64,000 bases of DNA. It comes from Pseudoclavibacter terrae (lineage in GTDB: Bacteria > Actinomycetota > Actinomycetes > Actinomycetales > Microbacteriaceae). A program made the translations under genes and the position numbers. Below the pieces are notes generated by a model. The model did not search any database. It saw nothing but the letters and a program-made list of their open reading frames with translations, and was not told the DNA's origin. The stretch spans positions 1-64,000 of the forward strand of contig NZ_WBJX01000008.1 in NCBI RefSeq assembly GCF_008831075.1, in the 5' to 3' direction. Positions 22,452 through 31,374 of this stretch are shown here, in pieces. Position 1 is the first letter of the stretch. Each line of letters opens with the position of its first letter.

Positions 22452-24419
22452 GTGCTCGCGCTTCGGCGTGCCCATGAGGGTGTTCCGGCCGCTCCGAGCG
22501 GGTGGGAGCTGGCTCGGGCGTTGAGCCCGCGGCCGCGGATCCGCGTCGCCGATCGCCTCGCCGATGGTGATGTTTTGAACGGCTACAGCCGCGATATTTC
22601 GGTGTTCGCAGAGCAGCCGCAGACCCCGTGGGCGATGTATCTGGCAAATGAGGCCGGCACATACCGGTTCCTCTGTTTCGATCTGGATGCGTCACGTGGG
22701 AATTCGCCGTACGACGCGAGTCGGCTTGCGTTCTGGCTGACTGAGCTGGGTATCGATCACGTGGTCACGAAGTCCGGGCCGAACGACGGGCGCCACGTTT
22801 GGCTCGCTCTCGAGACTGAAACTGACGCGAGCACCGTGCGTGAGCTCGCGCAGCTCGCCGCACAGTTGCTGCCCTCGCTGGATCCCACACCTCTGACAAA
22901 CCCACGAACTGGGTGCGTGCGTCCACCCGGATCGCCACACCGTAGGGGTGGCTCTTCGCTGCCGAACGGCCCGCTCGATGTGCTCCTCGATCCGTCTGTC
23001 ACGGTCGACCAGGTGCGTGAACTGCGGGCGTTCTTCATCGATGCCGGCGCTGAGATCCTCGCCCCGGTGACGGCGCTCACGAAGGGCATGGCCGTCGACG
23101 CTGACGGGCACCCGCACATCGCCGGCACCAAGCGCGCACTGAGCGCGCGCGTGCGCCAGGTGCTCGATACTCCCCCAACCGATGACGCCTCCTACGCACT
23201 CGTGACGGTCCTCGCGGGCTGCGCGAACGCCCGCTGGACGCTCACGGACGTGCGAGAGCTCGTCGACGAGACACCAGCGTTCGAGCACGTACGTACCCAA
23301 CGCCACAAGCACGGCCACCGTATCCTTCGCACTCAGCAGGGTCGGGAACGCACGCTCGTGTCCGCGTGGCGACACGCGGTCACGTACGTTGCGGCGAACC
23401 CCTCCACCAACGACGGCACCGACGAAGGATTCCTCGCCCGTTGCGCGACCACTGTCGCTGCCATCGACGCTGCTCAGGCGCGCGCGGACGCGATGCCAGG
23501 GCTCTGGGGCGCCGACCGTGCCTCATCCGCGCAACGCTCCAGGACGGGAACGCACAGCACGCGTGCCGTGCTTGATGCACTCTGCCTGTATATGGCCCAG
23601 GCCGCGCAGCTCACTGTCGAGGCTGACGTGCGTCGCATCTCGGCGGACACGGGCTATGGCCGCACCACCGTGCACGATGCACTCCGCCGGCTTGCCGCCC
23701 CGGCCGATCCGGCTGCGCCGGAGACGGCCTGGATCGTTCGAGACGGCGCCCCCGAGGGTGCGCACGCCCAGCGGTACCGACTCTCCCGGAGGTTCTCCAC
23801 AGAAGAAGACCACCGTAACCGGACACAAGTGCTTGCACGCCCCGGCGCACCCCTCCCCCTCCAAGCCCGCACACAGCACATCGCTCACCTCGCGGCACGT
23901 CTCACTGCACTGGCACACGACGTGTTCGCCGCACCTCACAGCTTGGGGAGAATCGCGGGTTTGGTTTTCAAACACATTGGTGCAGGCTCAGTCCTTACCT
24001 TCGACGAGCTCATCATCGCGACTGGCCTCGACGCTGCTCGGGTTCGTAAAGCCTTGCAGCGCCTGCACGGCATTGGACTGGTGGAGCGAACCGCCTACGG
24101 CTGGATTCGAGGGGATCATGTCACCATGGATGCTGCTGCCCAGGTTCTCCAAGTCTTTGGGCATCTCGAGCTCCGTCGAACCAGGTACACGGACGAACGG
24201 CACTGCTGGGCATGGTGGCAGGCGGAAGTGCAGTGGATGTCGAGGCGAGGGAAACGTCGACGTCGGCGCCGCTCCCCCACTGCAGTGCAGCTGCTGACGG
24301 TGAGCGACAGACCGGATTACCCGAGATACCCGAGGAGTGCGGGTCGCGGCGATCACCGGGCCGCCTTGGCACTTGTTCGCGCCGGGATTACTGAAGCGTC
24401 TGTCCAGCGAGTTGCGTGA
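22452..24419 (+). CDS. Replication initiator with prim-pol-like domain
   Basis: A 655-aa protein starting at GTG 22452. Residues about 70-175 (FLCFDLDASRG, then LGIDHVVTKSGPNDGRHVWL) resemble archaeo-eukaryotic primase-type domains of plasmid replication proteins, where the DLD acidic pair and SGxxGRHVWL are active-site elements. The middle and C-terminal parts contain two winged-helix-like segments (VRRISADTGYGRTTVHDALR and DELIIATGLDAARVRKALQR) likely to bind the origin. The last 60 residues are basic. It follows the tra genes and probably gives the element autonomous replication. The exact Rep family is not recognised. Confidence 0.8.
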   Translation: MLALRRAHEGVPAAPSGWELARALSPRPRIRVADRLADGDVLNGYSRDISVFAEQPQTPWAMYLANEAGTYRFLCFDLDASRGNSPYDASRLAFWLTELGIDHVVTKSGPNDGRHVWLALETETDASTVRELAQLAAQLLPSLDPTPLTNPRTGCVRPPGSPHRRGGSSLPNGPLDVLLDPSVTVDQVRELRAFFIDAGAEILAPVTALTKGMAVDADGHPHIAGTKRALSARVRQVLDTPPTDDASYALVTVLAGCANARWTLTDVRELVDETPAFEHVRTQRHKHGHRILRTQQGRERTLVSAWRHAVTYVAANPSTNDGTDEGFLARCATTVAAIDAAQARADAMPGLWGADRASSAQRSRTGTHSTRAVLDALCLYMAQAAQLTVEADVRRISADTGYGRTTVHDALRRLAAPADPAAPETAWIVRDGAPEGAHAQRYRLSRRFSTEEDHRNRTQVLARPGAPLPLQARTQHIAHLAARLTALAHDVFAAPHSLGRIAGLVFKHIGAGSVLTFDELIIATGLDAARVRKALQRLHGIGLVERTAYGWIRGDHVTMDAAAQVLQVFGHLELRRTRYTDERHCWAWWQAEVQWMSRRGKRRRRRRSPTAVQLLTVSDRPDYPRYPRSAGRGDHRAALALVRAGITEASVQRVA

Positions 24420-24567
24420 GCGTGCGCGAGCTTCATCGAGATGAGAGGGCTGTTGACCTGGCTCGCCAAGAACGAGGTTCGCGCAACAGCGTGTTGCGCG
24501 AACCGTCTCAGGCTCGTGAGCTCCAGGTGAGCTTGCGTTTCGGATTGTCGGGGGCGGGTGCGAAACT

Positions 24568-24777
24568 GTGCTCGTGGCAGATTCTCTGAAGTACATCGTG
24601 ACCCTCGACCTGTCGGACGATGACCGGTACGCAATTCTGGTCAACGCGCTCCAGGACTACGCCAACGATGCCCTCAACAGTGCTCAAGACTCGGTCAACA
24701 CCACCGCGGAGCGCGACCACTTTCAGCAAATTGCCTTCACTGCCCAGAACCTCCTTGATGAAATCCAGAGCACTTGA
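24568..24777 (+). CDS. Small hypothetical protein
   Basis: A 69-aa helical acidic protein, GTG start at 24568 or 24574, reading VADSLKYIVTLDLSDDDRYA and ending QQIAFTAQNLLDEIQST. It lies 148 bp after the Rep gene. No motif is recognised. Its composition looks genuine, but no homologue comes to mind. Confidence 0.5.
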   Translation: MLVADSLKYIVTLDLSDDDRYAILVNALQDYANDALNSAQDSVNTTAERDHFQQIAFTAQNLLDEIQST

Positions 24778-24892
24778 GCCTCCTCCGCGACTCGTCGCAC
24801 GGGGTGGAGAGATCGGTCAGAAGATCCCTCCCCGGCCGCAACTGGAGCGAGTTGCTGGTGCGCAACGGGAACAACACCTCCTCGACAAACAA

Positions 24893-24922
24893 GAAACCCC
24901 CACCATTCCTGGTGAGGGTTTC
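24893..24922. terminator. Bidirectional terminator-like hairpin
   Basis: GAAACCC (24893-24899) pairs with GGGTTTC (24916-24922), and the inner arms CACCA/TGGTG extend the stem with one C/A mismatch. It lies between the small hypothetical gene and the Abi-like gene. Confidence 0.7.
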
Positions 24923-24981
24923 CGGGGTAGTAACGTCGGTCCAAGCCCGACGCTCGCTGCTTAAAAGCTATCCTTCGTAGC

Positions 24982-25698
24982 GTGACAAGTCAACCGCTCG
25001 GGGATCTGCTTGGCGCTGCGCGGCTCGCGACGTATATGAACGCGGCTACCGGCGACGCGCAGCGGGCGCTCGACCTGTATCTGTGGGCAACGGAGCTCTC
25101 TGGAGCCCTGCACGCGCAATTGTCGTTCGTCGAGGTCGCAGTCAGAAACGCTATTGACCCGCAGCTCGCAAGCTGGAACGTGACACAGAACAAGGGCTCC
25201 GACTGGACTGCACCCGGGCAAGCTGCGCAGCTGCTCTATGACGTTGTGGGGAAACCACTCAGTCAAGCTCGAGACTTCGCGAGCAAAGAAGCCAATAGTC
25301 GTGGACCTCACCACACTCGAGCTGCCCACGGTGTGACGCACGACGACGTTCTCGCCCAGCTCATGTTCGGTACCTGGGTGAAAATCATCACCCCCATCAG
25401 CCGCACCGAATCCTCGACCAAACAGATTCAACTTTGGAGTGCCGCGGTCCATCGCGCGTTCCCGAACACAGGAGCTGACGACGCCAGTCGCGTTGCCGTT
25501 GGGCAGCAGCTTGAGACTCTGCGGCGGTTGCGGAACCGTGTCGCCCATCACGACAATCTGCTCCACATCCAGCCAGCACGCCGCTTCAACGACATGCTGT
25601 CTCTGCTCGCCAAAATTGATAGGAGCTACCCCGCGATCGCGGCTGCACGCAGCTCACTTCGACGCCTGCAGAAGGAGGACCCCCGTAAAAGCTGGTAG
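24982..25698 (+). CDS. Abi-like HEPN-domain protein
   Basis: A 238-aa protein of the Abi_2/AbiD-F type. The start sequence RLATYMNAATGDAQRALDLY and the segment AQLSFVEVAVRNAIDPQL match this family. The C-terminal RNRVAH (R184 to H189) is the R-x4-H motif of HEPN RNases, followed by HHDNLL. Such proteins cause abortive infection by cleaving RNA on phage attack. No partner gene, such as a cognate MNT antitoxin, is adjacent, as is usual for AbiD/F-type proteins. The GTG at 24982 is preceded by a locally AT-rich leader. Confidence 0.82.
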   Translation: MTSQPLGDLLGAARLATYMNAATGDAQRALDLYLWATELSGALHAQLSFVEVAVRNAIDPQLASWNVTQNKGSDWTAPGQAAQLLYDVVGKPLSQARDFASKEANSRGPHHTRAAHGVTHDDVLAQLMFGTWVKIITPISRTESSTKQIQLWSAAVHRAFPNTGADDASRVAVGQQLETLRRLRNRVAHHDNLLHIQPARRFNDMLSLLAKIDRSYPAIAAARSSLRRLQKEDPRKSW

Positions 25699-25824
25699 CG
25701 AAGCCGCTACCAGCGTTCAGTCAACGTTATTGTCGGCTTCGGCCACGCGTACTCACATCAAAGCTCGACGAGGCGCCTTCGGAGTCATCGCGCGGAGCAA
25801 CAATTCCGAGGTTTGCCCCTGGGG

Positions 25825-26487
25825 CTAGAGCCGTTCGATGGGCATCGTGAGACCAGGTAGTGCCGGCGGATGCGTCCCCTCGGCTACCTCCGGGGCATCG
25901 ACAGTGACAACGACAGGCGTCACCGCTTGCAGGCGGCGGTAAAGGGTTGCACGCGAGACACCAAGGTTGCGGGCCACCTCAACAACCGGCACGTCGGCCG
26001 CAATCAAATGGGCAGCGCTCTGAAGTTGGCTCACGGTGATCTTGCGAGGCCGACCGCCAAGGTCAGCTCCGGCTGCTCTGCGCTTGCTGACTGAGTCCAG
26101 AACACGTTCGCGTTTGATTTCGAGCTCCATCTGCGCGAGAGCCGCCATGACGGTGAAGACCATGGACCCCATCGGCGTCGACGTGCCCACGTCTCCCCCG
26201 CCCAAGTTCAGGACCCGAAGTGCGACTCCTTCGTTGCGGAGCTCTTCGGCGAGCGTGAGCATGTTGCCCGTCGAGCGCCCGAGGCGGTCAAGCGTTGTCA
26301 CCACGAAGGTGTCGTCACGCTCGAGCGCCCGCAGTGCCTCGTCGAGTGCGGTGCGGGAATCGTTCGCGCCCGACGCTCCCCGATCGACGTAGAGGTCATC
26401 GGCTCGGACGCCGGCGGCGCGCAGATCGATTTCTTGCCGGTCGGTGTCCTGGTGTCGGGTCGAGACGCGTGCCTAGCCGATGAGCTT
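25825..26487 (-). pseudogene. Serine recombinase (resolvase/invertase) pseudogene
   Basis: Reading leftward, the frame encodes a small serine recombinase: KLIG, a TAG stop at 26475-26473 where the family has Tyr, then ARVSTRHQDTDRQEIDLRAA, DRGASGA, a dimer interface and a C-terminal HTH (VVEVARNLGVSRATLYRRLQ). The stop sits in the IGYARVS motif just upstream of the catalytic Ser. The expected ATG is GCC. The open part from 26304 (159 aa) therefore lacks the catalytic N-terminus and should be inactive. Confidence 0.88.
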
Positions 26488-26700
26488 GGCAGCGCGCAGT
26501 GCCTACTGCCTGCGAAGTCGGATAGGTAGCAGAGTTCGAGTCCTTGTAGTGCTCGAATGCCGCATGATCCATGTCACCACCACCGATGCCACGTTCACCG
26601 AGCCGGTCCCCGTGGAGGCGGCTGCGCGGCACCGTCGTGGACGAGGCAGTGCAGTCTGTTCGCCGGGAGAGCTGCGTGAGGTAGGTGTTCCAACAGCGCG

Positions 26701-26934
26701 GATCGAGGAGCACTCAGGGTCGCTTGGGGCCCTCGAGCTCTTGTGGTCGGAGCTGCGGGGCGGTTAGGGCTCAAGGCTCCAGAAGAACGGGCGGTCCTGG
26801 GGAGGGACAATTCACCTATTGCGAGCGTCTTCATCTCGCCCATCACAACCGTCCACGTCGATGACGAGAGGCTCGGCCGCTATTTCGCTCCTTTGGCATT
26901 GAGTGTTGCAAGCGGAACGAGCGCTACCGAGTAG
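26701..26934 (+). pseudogene. 3' remnant of a LacI-family regulator gene
   Basis: The frame reads RALVVGAAGRLGLKAPEERA, then VLGRDNSPIASVF and ITTVHVDDERLGRYFAPLAL before a stop at 26932. This matches the C-terminal ligand domain of the intact LacI protein at 47531-48523 (IVGAALRLGLTIPDQFAVIG, then SPISKVF and ITTVHVDDEGLGRYF). The DNA-binding domain and the first two thirds are missing, and upstream similarity fades with small deletions. It is a decayed paralogue, not a gene. Confidence 0.85.
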
Positions 26935-27082
26935 GCCACGTCCCTGCAGGTCATATTGCGCATTCGCGAAACAAGCTGAGACTGCCTGTCCTTAACTGGT
27001 AAAGATCGTCCATGCCAGCGAGACAACATGGTACCGATGGGCTTCGGACGTAGGGCGGCTGCCGGTGCTACGGTCGGGAAGC

Positions 27083-27703
27083 GTGACGAGTCTCGAGCAC
27101 ATTTCAGTGCCACCGCGCACCGGTCGCCCCTCGGCAGTCCGTGCTGCTGACGTTCTCGAGGCCGCTCTCGCGATCTGGACAACGGAGGGTTACCACCAAA
27201 CTGGGTGGCGGGAAATCTCAGACGCGACTGGCCTCAGTATCCGCACGCTGATTCGCCATTTTCACACTCGGGCTGACGTGCTCATGCACGGTGTCCCCGA
27301 ATCGACGGCCCGTTTTCGCAATGCCCTTGCCGCGATACCCGAATCGGCACCACTGCACGGCGCGCTTCGTGTTGGAGTGATGGACTCCTTGCCTCATGAC
27401 CCCCTGCATATGTCGCTCGCGGCCAGGAGTAGTCGACTCGTGGATTCAGTGCCCGAGCTGTCCGCGGCAGCGCATCGAGCCTATGTGCCGTGGCGGGAGC
27501 TCATCGTGTCCAGAGCGAGCGCCTGCATGCCAGATGCGCCCGGGGCTGTGCACCAGGCAATCGCTTCGGCGTACCAAACCGCCACGCTCACCGCGCTCGC
27601 CGAGAGCGAGCTAAAGGTATCGGAAGGGGCCCAGCGAGCATCGGTCGAGGTGGCATTGTCGTGGCTCGACCCGAACCGGCTTAGTTCGAGCTCTGACTGC
27701 TAG
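27083..27703 (+). CDS. TetR/AcrR-family regulator
   Basis: A 206-aa regulator. The N-terminal HTH is ADVLEAALAIWTTEGYHQTG, then WREISDATGLSIRTLIRHFH, with the usual TetR spacing. The C-terminal ligand domain is divergent. The GTG at 27083 (VTSLEHISVPPRTGRPSAVR) has GGGAA upstream; a GTG at 27065 would add 6 residues. It lies 149 bp upstream of the first GH106 gene in the same direction and may control it, itself, or both. The ligand is unknown. Confidence 0.88.
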   Translation: MTSLEHISVPPRTGRPSAVRAADVLEAALAIWTTEGYHQTGWREISDATGLSIRTLIRHFHTRADVLMHGVPESTARFRNALAAIPESAPLHGALRVGVMDSLPHDPLHMSLAARSSRLVDSVPELSAAAHRAYVPWRELIVSRASACMPDAPGAVHQAIASAYQTATLTALAESELKVSEGAQRASVEVALSWLDPNRLSSSSDC

Positions 27704-27721
27704 GGGTTCGAAAGTTGCCCG

Positions 27722-27750
27722 TTGACACGATTCAAACTGCCCGGTAATTT
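27722..27750 (+). promoter_or_regulatory. Predicted sigma-A-type promoter of the first GH106 gene
   Basis: TTGACA (27722-27727) and TAATTT (27745-27750) are separated by exactly 17 bp. The spacer contains CGATTCA, the half-site of the palindrome upstream of the third GH106 gene. The imperfect direct repeats AGTTGCCCG and AACTGCCCG also lie here. Confidence 0.7.
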
Positions 27751-27852
27751 CACTTTTGTCACCTGGTGCCATAACAATCCTTGCTCGATGCTGAGTTGGG
27801 ACCTCGTTGCCTCGTAAGCACCATCCCGTCGGACCCCTGGTCTCGCAGGTCG

Positions 27853-30800
27853 ATGAAGTCATCGCTGAGATCGGTTGTCTCGCCCCGAAAGGTCAGCGTG
27901 CCACTCTCACCCTCCCCTTCCGGCTCACGCCGGACGAAACTCAGGGCGCCCGCCCTAACTGTCGCCACTAGCGCAGTGCTCGGTCTCGCCCTCTGTGCCC
28001 CGCTCGGGGTCGCTTCCGCATCCGCAACACCAACGACTCCTGCCCCCGTAGCGGACTCGTTTGCGGCACAGTTCGCCGCACCGGGCGCCGAGTTCCTCCC
28101 CTCCAATCGGTATTGGGTTGCCTCCGGGACTGGGTCCCCCGCTCAGATTCGCGCGGATATCGAGGCGCAAGCCGCGAACGGTATCGGACGCATCACCTAC
28201 AACGACCTCGTGCTTGCGCAAGGGTTCGACCCGGGGAAGGCATTCGGCTCGGATGCGTGGTCGGCAAAGTTCCGCGAGGCGCTCCGCGCTGGACTCGACA
28301 ACCACGTGCAGGTCGACGCGCTCATCGCGCCAGGATGGTCGGCCGGGTCTAACCGGGTTACTCCCGACACCGATGGTTCCGCCAAGACTTTGGGGCTCGG
28401 ACAGAGCGTGCCGATTCCCGCAGGTGGGACATTCTCGGGTGGTCTGCCCCTGTCGGAGCTCGATCCAGCCGCGACGAAGCGTGACCTCCAGGGTCTCCTC
28501 GCCGTCCGTTGCGACGGCCCCTGCGACGCCGAGACGGTCATGCTCGACCGAAGCTCAGTCGTAGATCTGACCGGCACGGTTGAGGACGTTGGGGACGATG
28601 GCTCAGGTAGCGGTCTCACTGTCAAGTGGACGGCACCTGCCGAACCCGCCGATGGGAACTGGCTGCTTCTTGCCTACTACAGCCAGGGCAGCGGGTTGAA
28701 GCCAACGGCCGGCCTCGATGCGGCTTTCCGCGGAACTGTGCTTGTTGATCACTACGGTGCGGCCGGTGCGCAGTCACTGATCGACACCTGGGATCAGGAA
28801 GTACTGGATGACGAGCTGCGCGGCCTTCTTGCGCAGAATGCGGGTTCGATGTGGCTCGACTCGGTCGAATTGACCGAGGCATCGAACTGGACGCCGACCC
28901 TGCTCGAGGACTTTCAAGCTCGCCGAGGCTACTCCTTGGTTGAAGGACTCCCCACGATTTCCCTCGAGGAATCAAAATTCGAATACTCAGATGGCTCTGG
29001 AGAGCGGTTCCGTTCTGACTGGATGACAACGATGAGTGAAAATTTCCAGTCGAATCACCTCGCTCCGCTCAAGACCTGGGCAAACGGGTTAGGCATGACG
29101 CTCCGGTACCAGACCTACAGCTCCAGCGGACCGGCGGCCTTCTACCCGACCGATGCATGGCAAGCCGTCGATATTCCCGAGTCGGAGTCCCATGATTCGA
29201 GAGCAGTTGCTTCAGCTGCAGCGCTCAACGGAGTCAACGTGCTGCCGACCGAATGCTGTGCTTTTATCGACTTCGGCGAAAGCTCATGGCGCCAGAAGTG
29301 GCCCGACATGCTCTACCGCCTCAACCAAACACTCTCGACTGGGTCGACGCTCGTCGAATTCCACGGCTTTCCTGAGCAGAACGACGGCAGCGAGCTCAGC
29401 TTCTTCATCGCACCCAACGCTTGGCCGGGCTGGACCCCCTTCTCCCCCACGACTGGCATCGCCGAGGCTTGGGACACTCGCCAGCCCTCCTGGACCGACC
29501 AGAAGTCCATCAACGAATACCTGGGCCGCTCGCAGTTCGTTCTGCGCCAGGGGACGCTGAACAGCGACTTCGCGGTCTATTCGACCGACGTCAACCCCAT
29601 GGGTGAGGGGCCGCTCGGTGACGAACCGGCCGGCGCCGGATACAGCTGGGGGTACCTCGGAGACGCGGACCTTGCCGAGCTGTCCGTCCGTGAGGGGGTA
29701 CTCGCAAGCGACGGACCTGCGTACCGGTCGCTTGTCCTCAACAACCAGGACACGCTTTCGCTGGCTTCGGCCGACACGCTCATCGAGTACGCGAACGCGG
29801 GCCTGCCGGTCATCGTGATCGGCGACGCACCATCCCGGGCGGTCTCCACATCAGGCGCTGTCGCCCAGGATGCTGAACTCGCGGAAAAGATGAGCGAGCT
29901 CCTGGCCCTGCCGAATGTGACCTCCACCGCTGGCACTTCCACGCTGTCCGGAGCGCTCATCGACGCTGGGGTCCCAGCCGCTGCCAGCGTTGAAGGATCC
30001 TCTAAGCTCCAGATTCTGCACCGTACCGACAACGGGCAGGACTACTACTTCCTGTTCAACGCCGCTGAGGAGCCGGTCACGACGAGCGTCGACTTCACTG
30101 GAACCGGAAGCGCCTACGAGCTCGACCCGTGGAGCGGAGAAGTAGCTGTCGCACCGCTGCAGCAGGGTGGGGATGGTCGTGTGGCAGTTCCCGTCGAGCT
30201 CGCGCCGGGTGAGACGTCCATCGTCGTCGTCGCGGAGGACCCAGCGTCACTCGGTTTCCCAGATGCTCCAACTGATCCGTTCGTCTCAGCCAACGCACCG
30301 CTCTTTGTGGAGGGTGGCACCGTGTATGCGAAATCCACTGGTGTCGACGACATTGTTGCCGTCACTGCAGGGGGACTCGACACTGTCGAGCCAGGCGTAG
30401 CCGCTCAACCTCCTGTCCGCATGGATAGCTGGGAGCTGTCGGTGGAGGCCTGGGGCAAGGGGGCGGATGGTCTAACGACTGAGAAGACGATGCTTGAGAC
30501 GATCCCTGTCATCGCGGATGGTGAAGGTCATCTGCCAGATTGGCAGCAGCTCCCCGGACTTGAGAACGTCTCGGGGGTCGGCGTTTATCGCACAACGGTC
30601 ACGCTTGCTGCCGATTGGGGTGCTGAGGATGGGGCCATGATCGAACTCGGGCCGAACTTCCACACGCGGACCCTGACTATCAATGGAACTCCAGTTCAGC
30701 TGAACCAGTCTACGACGCAAGTCGACGTGCGCGAGGCGCTGCGGCCGGGTGAGAACTCGATCGAGATTCGGGTCACGACAACTCTGCGCAACGCGATTCT

Positions 30801-31179
30801 CGACCAGTCCCCCAGTCAGGCCGGCGGTACCGGAACCGAGAAGCAGAACTATGGAGTCACCGGTCCTGTCTCTCTGGCCCCATATGTTGCTGTGGAACTC
30901 GCTGCGCCGACTGTGACACCGGAGCCGACGCCTGAACCAACCGGTGCCCCAGGGACAACCCCGCAGCCAACTGACGGTGCCGAACCAACACCGGTTCCCA
31001 CTGATAGTTCACAGCCCTCTCCGGGTGGAAACGGTTCGCAAGGTGGAGACGCATCGGGTGGTGACCTCGCGACGACTGGCGCGACGATCACCTGGCGCCT
31101 CGTCGCAGCGGCGGCGTTCCTTGTGATCGCTGGCCTCGTGATGCGGGTTCTGCGTCGACGGACCCACGCCGCCGAATAG
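27853..31179 (+). CDS. Surface-anchored GH106-like glycosidase (1)
   Basis: A 1108-aa exported protein related to GH106 alpha-L-rhamnosidases. The signal peptide ends about residue 60 (SAVLGLALCAPLGVASASA). The catalytic barrel begins FAAQFAAPGAEFLPSNRYWV; the usual RWWWP-type segment is changed to RYWVASG. Later landmarks are LRYQTYSSSG, VDIPESES, LPTECCAF and VEFHGFPEQN, where E residues of the PESES and PTE segments are candidate catalytic groups. A carbohydrate-binding-like beta domain follows, then a Pro/Thr linker. The C-terminus has sorting motif LATTG, a membrane helix and RVLRRR, so a class E-type sortase should attach it to the wall. The ATG at 27853 is chosen to fit the signal peptide. 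Confidence 0.85.
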   Translation: MKSSLRSVVSPRKVSVPLSPSPSGSRRTKLRAPALTVATSAVLGLALCAPLGVASASATPTTPAPVADSFAAQFAAPGAEFLPSNRYWVASGTGSPAQIRADIEAQAANGIGRITYNDLVLAQGFDPGKAFGSDAWSAKFREALRAGLDNHVQVDALIAPGWSAGSNRVTPDTDGSAKTLGLGQSVPIPAGGTFSGGLPLSELDPAATKRDLQGLLAVRCDGPCDAETVMLDRSSVVDLTGTVEDVGDDGSGSGLTVKWTAPAEPADGNWLLLAYYSQGSGLKPTAGLDAAFRGTVLVDHYGAAGAQSLIDTWDQEVLDDELRGLLAQNAGSMWLDSVELTEASNWTPTLLEDFQARRGYSLVEGLPTISLEESKFEYSDGSGERFRSDWMTTMSENFQSNHLAPLKTWANGLGMTLRYQTYSSSGPAAFYPTDAWQAVDIPESESHDSRAVASAAALNGVNVLPTECCAFIDFGESSWRQKWPDMLYRLNQTLSTGSTLVEFHGFPEQNDGSELSFFIAPNAWPGWTPFSPTTGIAEAWDTRQPSWTDQKSINEYLGRSQFVLRQGTLNSDFAVYSTDVNPMGEGPLGDEPAGAGYSWGYLGDADLAELSVREGVLASDGPAYRSLVLNNQDTLSLASADTLIEYANAGLPVIVIGDAPSRAVSTSGAVAQDAELAEKMSELLALPNVTSTAGTSTLSGALIDAGVPAAASVEGSSKLQILHRTDNGQDYYFLFNAAEEPVTTSVDFTGTGSAYELDPWSGEVAVAPLQQGGDGRVAVPVELAPGETSIVVVAEDPASLGFPDAPTDPFVSANAPLFVEGGTVYAKSTGVDDIVAVTAGGLDTVEPGVAAQPPVRMDSWELSVEAWGKGADGLTTEKTMLETIPVIADGEGHLPDWQQLPGLENVSGVGVYRTTVTLAADWGAEDGAMIELGPNFHTRTLTINGTPVQLNQSTTQVDVREALRPGENSIEIRVTTTLRNAILDQSPSQAGGTGTEKQNYGVTGPVSLAPYVAVELAAPTVTPEPTPEPTGAPGTTPQPTDGAEPTPVPTDSSQPSPGGNGSQGGDASGGDLATTGATITWRLVAAAAFLVIAGLVMRVLRRRTHAAE

Positions 31180-31198
31180 CAGCTCGGTTCAATCACGA

Positions 31199-31234
31199 CC
31201 CGCTGGGAACCAGCATCTGCTGGCTCCCAGCGGG
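31199..31234. terminator. Strong terminator hairpin after GH106 (1)
   Basis: A 17-bp stem with one mismatch: CCCGCTGGGAACCAGCA pairs with TGCTGGCTCCCAGCGGG across a 2-nt loop, 20 bp after the stop codon. There is no T-run. Confidence 0.8.
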
Positions 31235-31374
31235 TACCGCCTGGAGAGGCTGCGTTCGTCGCCGCATCCGAATCTCCATAGGTGGTATCAGGGACACACC
31301 GACGTCCTGATTCTCGCCTCAACTCACGACACAGCTGCCGCCGTCCTTGGTGGCACCACGAAAGGAACACGAAC

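Noticed and set aside
26480-26767. 95-aa plus-strand ORF between the recombinase and LacI remnants
   Set aside because: Composition is not protein-like and its end overlaps the LacI remnant in another frame.
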